Part shown: piece by piece, positions 15,226 to 23,232 of the stretch
Layout of the letters: each line of letters opens with the position of its first letter
How positions within the stretch are numbered: the first letter of the stretch is position 1
Source of the DNA: Oscillospiraceae bacterium
GTDB lineage: Bacteria > Bacillota > Clostridia > Oscillospirales > Oscillospiraceae
Direction: 5' to 3'
Assembly: GCA_017416325.1 (NCBI GenBank)
Contig: JAFQCV010000003.1
Span: 1 to 40,064, forward strand
DNA: 40,064 nt
The notes under the pieces: model-generated
What the model saw: the letters and a program-made list of their open reading frames with translations, nothing else
Databases searched by the model: none
What the model was told of the DNA's origin: nothing
Translations under genes and position numbers: made by a program

Positions 15226-16077
15226 GTGGAATTAAGGCACATAGCAGACCGGGCGGGACGGCTGTCATCCTTTTTGCTGGGGGAGATGGGAATGTCCGCC
15301 TCTTTGATGAATAAACTGAAATGGGGAGATTCCCTGCAAGTCAATGGGATGCCTCAGCGGACAAACTACCCGGTACAGCCCGGGGATGTAATCACGGTGC
15401 AGCTGGATGAGCAAGCGCCCCAGTACCCGGCAGAGGATGGGGAACTGACCGTATTGTATGAGGATGACTTTCTGCTGGCGGTGGATAAACCGGCAGGCAT
15501 GCTCATTCACCCATCCCGCAGCTGCTTTCGCGGCACTTTGGCAAACCTTGTGGCAGGCTATTACGCCCGTACCGGGCAGAAAAGCGCCTATCACCCTATG
15601 ACCCGGCTGGATCGGGATACCTTCGGCATCGTGCTGCTGGCGAAAAACGCCTATGTCCATACCCGGCTGCAGCAGGTGACCGTGGAAAAACGCTACCGCG
15701 CCTTGGTCTATGGCGGCCCGGAGACGGATGCCGGCGTGATCGATGCGCCCATCGCCCGGAAACCCCTGCCCAGTCTTCTCCGCCAGATCCGGGAAGACGG
15801 CAAGCCGTCCGTTACCCGGTTTTGGGTGCGAAACCGAAATGACCAAACTTCTGTTCTGGAACTGGTGCCGGTTACCGGCAGGACCCACCAGCTGCGGCTT
15901 CACTGCGCCTATATGGGATACCCCATTTTGGGAGACCCCCAGTACGGCAGTCTGGAATCCCGGGCCTTTTCCCAAAGCCTGGGACTGACCCACCAGCAGC
16001 TCTGCGCCCGGGAATTGATTTTTCTCCATCCCATCACCGGAGAAAAGATGCATTTGGTGTCGAATATGGATGTATGA
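15226..16077 (+). CDS. RluA-family pseudouridine synthase
   Basis: The 283-residue protein has an S4-like N-terminal part (LSSFLLGEMGMSASLMNKLKWGDSLQVNG) and an RluA catalytic domain with MTRLDRDTFGIVLLAKN, whose Asp is the catalytic residue, followed by PVTGRTHQLRLH near residue 225. Such enzymes convert uridine to pseudouridine in 23S rRNA or tRNA. The RLDRDTFG box differs from the usual RLDxxTSG by Phe for Ser, which is seen in some subgroups. The target site cannot be predicted. The start is GTG 15226 with AAGGAGGA five bases upstream. Confidence 0.92.
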   Translation: MELRHIADRAGRLSSFLLGEMGMSASLMNKLKWGDSLQVNGMPQRTNYPVQPGDVITVQLDEQAPQYPAEDGELTVLYEDDFLLAVDKPAGMLIHPSRSCFRGTLANLVAGYYARTGQKSAYHPMTRLDRDTFGIVLLAKNAYVHTRLQQVTVEKRYRALVYGGPETDAGVIDAPIARKPLPSLLRQIREDGKPSVTRFWVRNRNDQTSVLELVPVTGRTHQLRLHCAYMGYPILGDPQYGSLESRAFSQSLGLTHQQLCARELIFLHPITGEKMHLVSNMDV

Positions 16078-16087
16078 CAGGGAATGT

Positions 16088-16357
16088 CAAATTCCCGTTT
16101 TTCGAGTAGTTCCGTAAGGATTCGTAGGGCGGACTCATGAGTCCGCCGGTTACTTTCCGTGTTTCGGAATGTTAAAGTTTTAAAAATCTACCGGAATCAT
16201 GGACGAAACTGCTTAAAATAAGCAACCTGGTCGGCGGGGTGGTGCTCCGCGCAGCGAATCAAAATAAATCGATTGCCTGTGGCAATCGCACCTTGATTCT
16301 TATGACCCCGCCCTATGAATACATATTTTTTCAGCTGCCCGAAAAAATGGCAATTTG
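16088..16357. repeat. Dispersed repeat, copy 3, with nested hairpins
   Basis: This 270-base element fills most of the 400-base gap before the P-type ATPase gene. Its ends are clear inverted repeats: CAAATTCCCGTTTTTCGAG on the left, and CAAATTGCCATTTTTTCGG when the right end is read inward. Inside lies the left half of copy 1 (CCGTAAGG, GGCGGACTCATGAGTCCGCC at 16128-16147, ACTTTCCG, GACGAAACTGCT). It is followed by a separate long hairpin (GGCGGGGT ... ACCCCGCC, 16215-16313) not present in copy 1. A promoter region follows directly. Confidence 0.8.
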
Positions 16358-16387
16358 TTGGTTACAGGCAGATGCAAAGCATAAAAC

Positions 16388-16414
16388 ACCCATTGACAGG
16401 TCGTGTCAATGGGT
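16388..16414. promoter_or_regulatory. Candidate operator over the -35 box of the ATPase promoter
   Basis: A perfect inverted repeat with 11-base arms, ACCCATTGACA-GGTCG-TGTCAATGGGT, covers the -35 hexamer and most of the spacer. A repressor bound here would block RNA polymerase. It has no run of T after it, so it is unlikely to be a terminator. Confidence 0.6.
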
Positions 16415-16421
16415 ATATACT
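16393..16421 (+). promoter_or_regulatory. Promoter of the P-type ATPase gene
   Basis: TTGACA (16393-16398), 17-base spacer, TATACT (16416-16421). The predicted start is near 16428, about 50 bases before the start codon. Confidence 0.8.
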
Positions 16422-16430
16422 ATACATAAT

Positions 16431-16452
16431 ACATGAATAATTGCTCATATGT
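16431..16452. promoter_or_regulatory. Candidate ArsR/SmtB-type metal operator
   Basis: ACATGAATAATTGCTCATATGT is an imperfect palindrome centred on AATT (ATGA-N8-TCAT). It resembles the ATGAA...TTCA-type sites bound by SmtB and related metal-sensing repressors. It lies just after the -10 box, where binding would repress. No regulator gene is adjacent. Confidence 0.45.
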
Positions 16453-16478
16453 AAAAATAACCAAAACAGGAGGCTGCC

Positions 16479-18536
16479 ATGGTGGAAAAGATCTATACTT
16501 TGCAGAACCTTTGCTGCGCAAACTGTGCCGCCAAGATCGAGGAAAAGATGAACGCCTTGCCGGAGGTGGAAAAAGCGGTCATCGTATTTCCCACCCGGCA
16601 GCTTCGGCTGACAGCCAAAGACCCGGATGCGCTGCTTCCGAAGCTGGAGCAGCTGGCCCGGACAGTAGAGCCGGAGGTAACCATTTCCTCTGGGGCAGAA
16701 GACCCTCCCAAGGAAACGGAAGAATATAGCCTGCCGGAGATTTTGGCAGGCGCAGGCCTCTTCGCGGCAGGCTTGGTGACCCAACAGCTTTTACCCCAGA
16801 TCCCGGTGGCGCTGATTTTATACTTGGCAGGCTGGCTGGTGCTGGGAAGAAAAGTCCTGATCGCCGCAGTGACCAACCTGTTCAGAGGCCGTGTGCTGGA
16901 TGAGAACTTTTTGATGAGCCTGGCCACCGTCGGCGCGTTCTTTATTGGAGAATATCCCGAGGCGGTGGGTGTCATGCTGTTTTACCGTCTGGGCGAATAT
17001 CTGGAGCACCGGGCGGTGGCGCGCAGCCGCAGCCGTATTATGGAGGCGGCAGACCTGCGCCCGGAGACGGTGCATCTGGCATCCGGGGAGGAGGTTCCGG
17101 CAGAATCGGTACGCCCCGGAACACTTTTGGTGGTTCGTCCGGGAGACCGGATCCCTCTGGATGGACGGGTGGTTGCCGGACGCAGCCGTATCGATACCTC
17201 TTCCATTACCGGAGAACCGGTGCCGGTTTCCGTGGGCCCGGGAGACAGTGTGACCTCCGGCTGTGTCAATACCGAGAGTCTCCTGACCGTCCGGGCGGAA
17301 AAGGCACTTTCCGAGTCCATGGTGACCCGGATCCTAAACAGTGTAGAAAATGCCGCTGCGGGAAAGCCGAAGATAGACCGGTTTATCACCCGCTTCTCCC
17401 GGGTCTATACTCCGGTGGTGGTGGCGGTGGCTCTGGCAGTCGCGGTCGTTCCGCCGCTGATGGGGGGAGATTGGCACTATTGGACCTATACCGCCCTGTC
17501 CTTTTTGGTGATGAGCTGCCCCTGCGCTTTGGTTTTGAGTATCCCGCTGTCCTTTTTCTGCGGCATCGGCGCAGGCAGCAGGCGGGGCATCCTGTTTAAA
17601 GACGGTTTGGCTATGGAGGCCTTGGCAAAGGTGAAGGCGGTGGCGCTGGATAAGACAGGCACCGTTACCCGGGGGGATTTTTCTGTAACGCGGGTGGCGC
17701 TGGACAAAGAGATCCTTTCTCTTTGCGCCGCCGCCGAGCACAGATCCAGCCATCCGGTGGCGGTCAGTATTACCCAGTATGCCCAAAAGCAGGGGATAAA
17801 GCCGGAAGAGCCGGAAAAGCTGGAGGAGATTCCCGGGCGTGGCGTTTTGGCATGGGTCAAAGGCCGGGAGGTTCTCTGCGGCAATGAAGAGCTGATGCAG
17901 CGCTATGCGGTAACTGTACCGAAACAGTCCGGGGAAAATGGGACCCGGGTGCTGGTGGCAGTGGATGGCAGCTATGCCGGCTTTCTGGAGATCTCCGATA
18001 CCGTCAAAACCGGCGCGTCCTCCGCGGTAGCCCGGCTGGAACAGTCCGGGATCGCCGTAACCATGATTACCGGCGATGGGGAAGCAGCCGCACAGACGGT
18101 AGCTGCCCAGGTGGGGATTGACCGGGTGTATGCCGGTCAGCTGCCGGATCAGAAGCTGCAGATCCTGCGGAAGCTTCGGGCAGAATACCAAAGTGTGATG
18201 TTTGTGGGCGACGGCATCAATGATGCCCCGGTATTAGCCGGCGCGGATGTAGGCGGCGCTATGGGGACTGGCGCAGACGCTGCCATCGAGGCGGCGGATG
18301 TGGTGTTCCTGACTGCTGAGGCAGAAGCCATCCCGGAAGCGGTGGACATCGCCCGGCAGACCCAAAGGATCTCCCGGCAGAATGTGATATTTGCGTTGGG
18401 CATCAAGGGCCTGGTGATGCTGCTGGGGCTGCTGGGACACGCATCGCTGTGGGCGGCAGTGTTTGCCGATTCCGGCGTGGCGCTGCTGTGCGTTGCCAAT
18501 GCGGTAAGACTTTTGTACCGAAAACGGAAAATGTAA
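16479..18536 (+). CDS. P-type heavy-metal ATPase, PIB-2 (Zn/Cd/Pb exporter) type
   Basis: The 685-residue pump has an N-terminal heavy-metal-associated domain with a CxxC pair (LCCANCAAK, residues 11-19), a TGEP-type actuator loop (SSITGEPVPVS), the membrane metal site SCPCAL, the phosphorylation site DKTGTVTRG, SHPVA for nucleotide binding, and GDGINDAPVLAGADVG. The last membrane segments carry N...K...D-S-G (NVIFALGIKG, FADSGVALL), the pattern of Zn2+/Cd2+/Pb2+ exporters rather than Cu+ pumps. It probably removes divalent metals from the cytoplasm. The gene stands alone behind a strong promoter with two candidate operators. No cognate sensor was found nearby. Confidence 0.93.
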   Translation: MVEKIYTLQNLCCANCAAKIEEKMNALPEVEKAVIVFPTRQLRLTAKDPDALLPKLEQLARTVEPEVTISSGAEDPPKETEEYSLPEILAGAGLFAAGLVTQQLLPQIPVALILYLAGWLVLGRKVLIAAVTNLFRGRVLDENFLMSLATVGAFFIGEYPEAVGVMLFYRLGEYLEHRAVARSRSRIMEAADLRPETVHLASGEEVPAESVRPGTLLVVRPGDRIPLDGRVVAGRSRIDTSSITGEPVPVSVGPGDSVTSGCVNTESLLTVRAEKALSESMVTRILNSVENAAAGKPKIDRFITRFSRVYTPVVVAVALAVAVVPPLMGGDWHYWTYTALSFLVMSCPCALVLSIPLSFFCGIGAGSRRGILFKDGLAMEALAKVKAVALDKTGTVTRGDFSVTRVALDKEILSLCAAAEHRSSHPVAVSITQYAQKQGIKPEEPEKLEEIPGRGVLAWVKGREVLCGNEELMQRYAVTVPKQSGENGTRVLVAVDGSYAGFLEISDTVKTGASSAVARLEQSGIAVTMITGDGEAAAQTVAAQVGIDRVYAGQLPDQKLQILRKLRAEYQSVMFVGDGINDAPVLAGADVGGAMGTGADAAIEAADVVFLTAEAEAIPEAVDIARQTQRISRQNVIFALGIKGLVMLLGLLGHASLWAAVFADSGVALLCVANAVRLLYRKRKM

Positions 18537-18572
18537 ACTTTTTTCCATCGCTAAAAAAACAGGCAAAATCCC

Positions 18573-18601
18573 TTGCAAGCCGTATCATCGTCCGTTATAA
18601 T
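18573..18601 (+). promoter_or_regulatory. Promoter of the lipid kinase gene
   Basis: TTGCAA (18573-18578), 17-base spacer, perfect TATAAT (18596-18601). Confidence 0.78.
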
Positions 18602-18641
18602 AAGACCATCAACAACGGATTGTAGGAACGAGGTCAAAGCC

Positions 18642-19523
18642 GTGAAAAAAATGCTGTTTATTGTCAATCCCTGCGCAGGGATGCGCCGGGTGAACCGCTA
18701 TATGGTGGAGATTTTGGATATCTTCAATCGGGCAGGGTATGAGGTGGTTACCTATATTACCGCTAAGTCCGGAGACTGTGCCCAAATTGCCCGGGAGCGG
18801 GCGGCGCAGGTAGATCTGGTAGTCTGTGCCGGGGGAGACGGTACGTTTAATGAAATGATTACCGGCGTTTTAGACAGCGGCGCCCAGGTGGCGGTGGGAT
18901 ATATCCCCAGTGGCTCTACCAACGATTTCGCTTCCAGCCTGCATTTGCCTACCAATGTCATAAAGGCAGCCAAGGCGATCGTGGAGGGAACACCCCATCC
19001 TTTGGACGTGGGGCGGTTTGGTAACCGGTATTTTTCCTATGTGGCATCCTTCGGCGCGTTTACCCGGGCTTCCTACGCAACCCCCCAGAGCATTAAAAAT
19101 GCCTTGGGCCATATGGCATATCTGCTGGAGGGGATTCAGGAGCTGTCCCAGCTTAAGAATGTGCATGTGTGCATCGAAACGGAGAGCCAGAGGATCGAGG
19201 GAGATTACCTGTTCGGCGCGGTGAGCAATTCCACATCCGTGGGCGGTATCCTCACCTTAGACCCCAAGCAGGTGGATATGAGCGACGGAATGTTTGAACT
19301 GCTTCTGGTGCGGATGCCGAAAGATCTGGGAGAGCTGCGTGAGTGCATTGTGGCTTTGCAAAAGCAGAAATATAACTGCTCCGTAATCACCTTCGTAACA
19401 GCCAGCAAGCTGAAGATCGCCGCGGATCCCAAGATGGTGTGGACTTTGGACGGAGAGCGGGAGGATGGACATGCGCAGGTGACGGCAGAGAATCTGCACC
19501 ATGCCATCCGGCTGATGAAGTGA
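18642..19523 (+). CDS. Diacylglycerol/lipid kinase family protein (YegS/BmrU-like)
   Basis: The protein has about 293 residues and a DAGK catalytic domain: FIVNPCAG near the N-terminus, VCAGGDGTFNEMITGVL (the GGDGT nucleotide site) and GYIPSGSTNDFASSL. Such enzymes phosphorylate diacylglycerol or related lipids and help recycle DAG from envelope synthesis. The start is taken as GTG 18642, with GAGG eight bases before it. The longer frame from TTG 18573 would begin on the -35 box of the promoter and is rejected. The Nudix gene follows after 9 bases, so the two form one unit. Confidence 0.9.
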   Translation: MKKMLFIVNPCAGMRRVNRYMVEILDIFNRAGYEVVTYITAKSGDCAQIARERAAQVDLVVCAGGDGTFNEMITGVLDSGAQVAVGYIPSGSTNDFASSLHLPTNVIKAAKAIVEGTPHPLDVGRFGNRYFSYVASFGAFTRASYATPQSIKNALGHMAYLLEGIQELSQLKNVHVCIETESQRIEGDYLFGAVSNSTSVGGILTLDPKQVDMSDGMFELLLVRMPKDLGELRECIVALQKQKYNCSVITFVTASKLKIAADPKMVWTLDGEREDGHAQVTAENLHHAIRLMK

Positions 19524-19532
19524 GGAAGGATC

Positions 19533-20003
19533 ATGCGCAATACGACTTTGTGCTATATTACCCGGCGCGATCAGGTGCTGATGCTCCACAGGGTCAAAAA
19601 GGAAAACGATGTCAACCGGGATAAATGGATCGGGATCGGTGGCAAATTCGAAGGGGAGGAAACCCCCGATGAATGTCTGCTCCGGGAGGTTCGTGAGGAA
19701 ACGGGCTTGACTCTGACCAACTGGCAATGCCGGGGGATCGTAACCTTTTTGTGTAACGGCCCTTGGGAAGGGGAATATATGTATCTGTTTACCGCTGACG
19801 GCTTTGCAGGGGAACTGATCGACTGTGATGAAGGAGAGCTTCAGTGGGTCAGCCGGGATTTTCTGGACGATCTTCCCAAGTGGGAGGGGGATCAGATCTT
19901 TCTGGATCTTTTGTGGCAGGATGCGCCCTTTTTCCTGCTGAAGCTGCGCTATGATGGCGATTCCTTGGTGGAAGCCGTGCTCAACGGAAAGAAAATACGC
20001 TAA
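19533..20003 (+). CDS. Nudix hydrolase (MutT-like)
   Basis: This 156-residue protein has a complete Nudix box, GKFEGEETPDECLLREVREETGL (split here as GKFEGEETPDECLL and REVREETGL, about residues 38-60), with the catalytic REVREE glutamates. It is likely to hydrolyse 8-oxo-dGTP or another nucleoside diphosphate derivative. The exact substrate cannot be read from sequence. GAGGAAGG precedes ATG 19533. It is co-transcribed with the lipid kinase and closed by a strong terminator (20002-20037). Confidence 0.92.
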   Translation: MRNTTLCYITRRDQVLMLHRVKKENDVNRDKWIGIGGKFEGEETPDECLLREVREETGLTLTNWQCRGIVTFLCNGPWEGEYMYLFTADGFAGELIDCDEGELQWVSRDFLDDLPKWEGDQIFLDLLWQDAPFFLLKLRYDGDSLVEAVLNGKKIR

Positions 20004-20037
20004 AAAACAGGCATGCTGTCCAGCGTGCCTGTTTTTT
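20002..20037. terminator. Terminator after the Nudix gene
   Basis: AAAAAACAGGCA.GCT / AGC.TGCCTGTTTTTT hairpin starting at the stop codon, with A-run and T-run, possibly active in both directions. One mismatch lies in the stem. Confidence 0.88.
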
Positions 20038-20052
20038 ATTCAGATAGATTCA

Positions 20053-20225
20053 TAAATTGCCATTTCTCGTGCTGACGCACGAATGAATAATGGATAATTG
20101 ATAATGGATAATTGTGGTATTTTCTTCGAAAATGATTTCAAATATGTCGCCGAAGGCGACTCCTTCATTATACATTTTCCATTATCCATTAGCAGGCGCT
20201 TGCCCGCCCGACAAACGGGAATTTG
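20053..20225. repeat. Dispersed repeat, copy 4
   Basis: A 173-base element between the convergent Nudix and MATE genes. The outer ends are TAAATTGCCATTTCTCG and CGACAAACGGGAATTTG. The interior is A+T-rich, with TAATGGATAATTG-type short repeats and a GTCGCCGAAGGCGAC hairpin. The interior matches, in reverse orientation, the interior of the copy at the right edge of the window (39925-40064). Confidence 0.8.
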
Positions 20226-20238
20226 ATTGGTTGTGCGG

Positions 20239-21624
20239 TTATGGCGCGCTCAGGGGCAGGACCTTCTGCCGGTAGATCCTGCGGAAGAACAGCAGGGTTA
20301 CCGTAACACTGATTACCTCCGCAATGGGGAAGGCCCACCAGACGAGGGTGACATTTCCGGAAAGGCTCAGCAGGTAAGCTGCCGGGAGCAGCGCGATCAG
20401 CTGGCGAATCAGAGAGGTAACGGTGGAGTAGATGCCGTTGCCCAGAGCCTGAAAGCTTGCGCCTAAGGCGATGCCAATGGCAGCTAAGGGGAAATGCAGG
20501 CAGATGATCCGCAAAGCGCTTCTGCCGATCCGCAAAAATTCCTCCGAGGGCTGGAACAGACCCAGCAGCAGATCCGGCAGCAGCAGGAAAGCGGCTGTAC
20601 CCAGAAGCATGATGACCATGGCGCTGCCGCAGGCTATTTTCAGGGTGCGGACGATGCGTTCCGGCTTCCGGGCGCCGTAATTAAAGGCAATGATGGATAT
20701 GGTGGCGTTGTTGATGCCGAACACGGGCATGAAGAAGAAGCTTTGCAGCTTGAAATAAACACCGAAAACGCCGGTAGCGGTTTCGTGGAAGCCCTGGAGG
20801 ATCTGATTCATACCAAAGGTCATCACAGAGCCGATGCTGTTCATGACGATGGCGGGAACACCCACGGAAAGAATGGGCGTGATGACCCGTTTCCGGGGGC
20901 GAATGGCAGCCAAAGAGAAGCGGATATCGGGATTGAATTTTAGGTTGAAGATGACCGCCAGGATCGCTGCGATCCATTGACCGATGACGGTGGCAATGGC
21001 AGCGCCTGCCATACCCATAGCCGGGATACCCAGAGGCTCGACACCGAAGATGAACACCGGGTCCAGCAGGATGTTTACGATGGCGCCGGTACCTTGGGTG
21101 ATCATGGTGTATACGGTGCGGCCGGAGGCCTGGAGCAGCCGTTCCCCCAAAACCTCAAGAAAGATACCCAAAGAGAAAATACAGCAGATGGCGGTGTAAA
21201 TAATGCCGCCGTCCACGGTTTGCGCCACCTGGGACTGCATGGCAAAATACGGCTTCGCGCCGAAAATACCGAAGAGGATAAAAAGACCCGTTGCGGTGAG
21301 GGCCAGAAAAATGCCGTTTCCGGCAGTGCGGTCAGCCAGCTCCCGGTCGCCCTGCCCCAAAGCCTTGGACAGCAGGGAATTGACACCAACGCCGATACCC
21401 ACGGCAAAACCGATCAGCAGGTTTTGAATGGGGAAGGCCAAAGACAGGGCGGTGACGGCGCTTTCCGAGATCCGAGAAACATAGATGCTGTCTACTACAT
21501 TGTAAAGAGCCTGGATCACCATAGCGAGGATCATGGGAAGCGCCATGTTGAAAAGTAATTTGTTTTCGGGCATGATGCCCATTTTATTTTGAGAAAGATC
21601 ATTTGTATGCTTATCCTTTTGCAT
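20239..21624 (-). CDS. MATE family efflux transporter
   Basis: The 461-residue protein has 12 predicted membrane segments in two homologous halves. The first contains LLFNMALPMILAMVIQALYNVVDSIYVSRI, with the Q-A-L-Y-N-V-V-D-S signature of the DinF/NorM-like MATE proteins. These export cationic drugs or metabolites using Na+ or H+ gradients. The start at 21624 has AAAGGAA upstream, with a promoter at 21655-21683. It is convergent with the Nudix gene and divergent from rnfC. Confidence 0.92.
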   Translation of the reverse strand: MQKDKHTNDLSQNKMGIMPENKLLFNMALPMILAMVIQALYNVVDSIYVSRISESAVTALSLAFPIQNLLIGFAVGIGVGVNSLLSKALGQGDRELADRTAGNGIFLALTATGLFILFGIFGAKPYFAMQSQVAQTVDGGIIYTAICCIFSLGIFLEVLGERLLQASGRTVYTMITQGTGAIVNILLDPVFIFGVEPLGIPAMGMAGAAIATVIGQWIAAILAVIFNLKFNPDIRFSLAAIRPRKRVITPILSVGVPAIVMNSIGSVMTFGMNQILQGFHETATGVFGVYFKLQSFFFMPVFGINNATISIIAFNYGARKPERIVRTLKIACGSAMVIMLLGTAAFLLLPDLLLGLFQPSEEFLRIGRSALRIICLHFPLAAIGIALGASFQALGNGIYSTVTSLIRQLIALLPAAYLLSLSGNVTLVWWAFPIAEVISVTVTLLFFRRIYRQKVLPLSAP

Positions 21625-21654
21625 GGGAATTCCTTTCCGTAACGGTTTTTCGCT

Positions 21655-21683
21655 ATTATACTACAGTTTTCCTTGGGGCGCAA
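21655..21683 (-). promoter_or_regulatory. Promoter of the MATE gene
   Basis: On the minus strand, TTGCGC and TATAAT are spaced by 17 bases, about 30 bases from the start codon. Confidence 0.65.
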
Positions 21684-21752
21684 GAGCAGCCTCTGGTGTT
21701 CTGAAGCAAAGGCCGCGTCAGGCGAAAGAAGCTGCGCTGCTTTTAGCTATAA

Positions 21753-21796
21753 TTTTATCGATAAAAATGTACTTTTTACCTTTAAACATGGTAAAA
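21753..21796. promoter_or_regulatory. Two inverted repeats upstream of the rnf promoter
   Basis: TTTTATCGATAAAA (21753-21766) is a perfect 14-base palindrome. TTTTACC and GGTAAAA (21774-21780 and 21790-21796) form a second inverted repeat. They lie 15-60 bases ahead of the rnf -35 box, where an activator or repressor could bind. They do not match the Rex consensus well. This is A+T-rich sequence where short palindromes arise by chance. Confidence 0.35.
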
Positions 21797-21810
21797 CAAC
21801 GAAAAAACCA

Positions 21811-21839
21811 TGGACAAATGTTGTGTTTTGCGGTATGAT
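21811..21839 (+). promoter_or_regulatory. Promoter of rnfCDGEAB
   Basis: TGGACA, 17-base spacer, TATGAT. The predicted leader is about 45 bases, followed by GAGAGGTGATC as ribosome site before ATG 21892. Confidence 0.6.
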
Positions 21840-21891
21840 ATCCTCAACAAGCCAAAGCCTGTTTTGGTATCTGAGCGAGAGGTGATCAACC

Positions 21892-23220
21892 ATGGTATTC
21901 CCCATTTTTGGCGGAGTCCATCCCAAGGATAACAAGTGGTATACCGAGAACTGCCCTGTGGTAGAGTTCCCGGAGCCGGATATTGTGGTCATTCCCATGA
22001 GTCAGCATATCGGCGCGCCCTGCAATCCCCTGGTGAAAAAAGGTGACCGGGTGCTGATGGGTCAGAAGATCGGCGATAATGCCGGTCTTTGCGTACCTGT
22101 CCATGCCTCGGTTTCCGGCACAGTCAAAGCCGTGGAAATGCGTCCCCATTCCAACGGCACCACCTGCTTGTGCGTGGTGGTCGAAAATGACCATCAGCAG
22201 GAACGGCATCCCGATATCCAGCCCAGAACGCCCCAGCAGGTGGAGGCGCTGACCCCTCAGGAGCTCATCGACATTATCCGGGAAGCCGGAATCGTGGGCA
22301 TGGGCGGCGCGGCCTTTCCCACCCATGTCAAGCTCAGCTCCGGCCTGGGCAAGGTGGATACCGTGATCGTCAACCTGGCAGAGTGTGAGCCTTTTATCAC
22401 GGCAGATGACCGGCTGTGTAAGGAAAAGCCCTGGGATCTTCTGGAGGGCATCCGGATCTTAAAAAAGATTCTGGGTCTGGAGGTCGCCTACATCGGTATT
22501 GAGAACAACAAGCCCGAAGCCATCAAAACACTGAAGCGGGCCATCAGCACCAAGAAGGATATCCGCCTGGAGATTCTGCGTACCAAGTATCCCCAAGGCG
22601 CGGAAAAACAGCTGATCCAGGCCATCACCGGCCGCCAGGTCCCCTCCGGCGGTCTGCCTGCGGCGGTGGGCTGCGCGGTGTTCAACGGCGCTACCTGTAA
22701 GGCAATCTATGATGCGGTGTACCAGGGCATGCCCCTGATCCGCCGGATCGTGACGGTCTCCGGGGATATCGTCATGGAGCCGCGGAATCTGCTGGTTCCC
22801 ATCGGCACCAGCTTCAATGAGCTTCTGGAGGCGGTAGGTCACAGCGAGAATCCCTATAAGGTCCTGTCCGGCGGCCCGATGATGGGCGCTGCCCAGTATG
22901 ACCTTTCTGTGCCCACCATCAAGGGCACCAATGCCGTTACGGTTCTTGGTCATGCCAACCGCTATGTTGTGGAGAGTGCCCGGTGTATCCGCTGCGGCAA
23001 GTGTATCGATGCCTGTCCTATGCATTTGATGCCGGTTTTGATGTATAAGGCACTGTATACCGGCAGCATCGAGGAAATGAATTCGGTGCATCTGATGGAC
23101 TGCATCGAATGTGGCTGCTGCGCCTACACCTGTCCTGCCGGTGTTCCCCTGGTGCTCAGCTTCCGAAGCGGCAAGCACCAGATCCGGGAAGCTGCCGCGG
23201 CAGCTAAGGTCAAGGTGTAA
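21892..23220 (+). CDS. rnfC: Rnf complex subunit RnfC
   Basis: The 442-residue NADH-interacting subunit of the ferredoxin:NAD+ oxidoreductase. Visible features are the N-terminal biotinyl-like region (HIGAPCNPLVKKGDRVLMGQKI, VHASVSGTV), the NADH/FMN-binding part with GGAAFPTHVK and NLAECEPFITADDR, and two 4Fe-4S motifs near the C-terminus (CIRCGKCIDACP and CIECGCCAYTCP). It is first of six genes in the order C-D-G-E-A-B, with a short gap to rnfD. Rnf couples electron flow from reduced ferredoxin to NAD+ with Na+ or H+ export, a main energy-conserving step in fermenting Clostridia. Confidence 0.97.
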   Translation: MVFPIFGGVHPKDNKWYTENCPVVEFPEPDIVVIPMSQHIGAPCNPLVKKGDRVLMGQKIGDNAGLCVPVHASVSGTVKAVEMRPHSNGTTCLCVVVENDHQQERHPDIQPRTPQQVEALTPQELIDIIREAGIVGMGGAAFPTHVKLSSGLGKVDTVIVNLAECEPFITADDRLCKEKPWDLLEGIRILKKILGLEVAYIGIENNKPEAIKTLKRAISTKKDIRLEILRTKYPQGAEKQLIQAITGRQVPSGGLPAAVGCAVFNGATCKAIYDAVYQGMPLIRRIVTVSGDIVMEPRNLLVPIGTSFNELLEAVGHSENPYKVLSGGPMMGAAQYDLSVPTIKGTNAVTVLGHANRYVVESARCIRCGKCIDACPMHLMPVLMYKALYTGSIEEMNSVHLMDCIECGCCAYTCPAGVPLVLSFRSGKHQIREAAAAAKVKV

Positions 23221-23232
23221 GGAGGAAATGTC

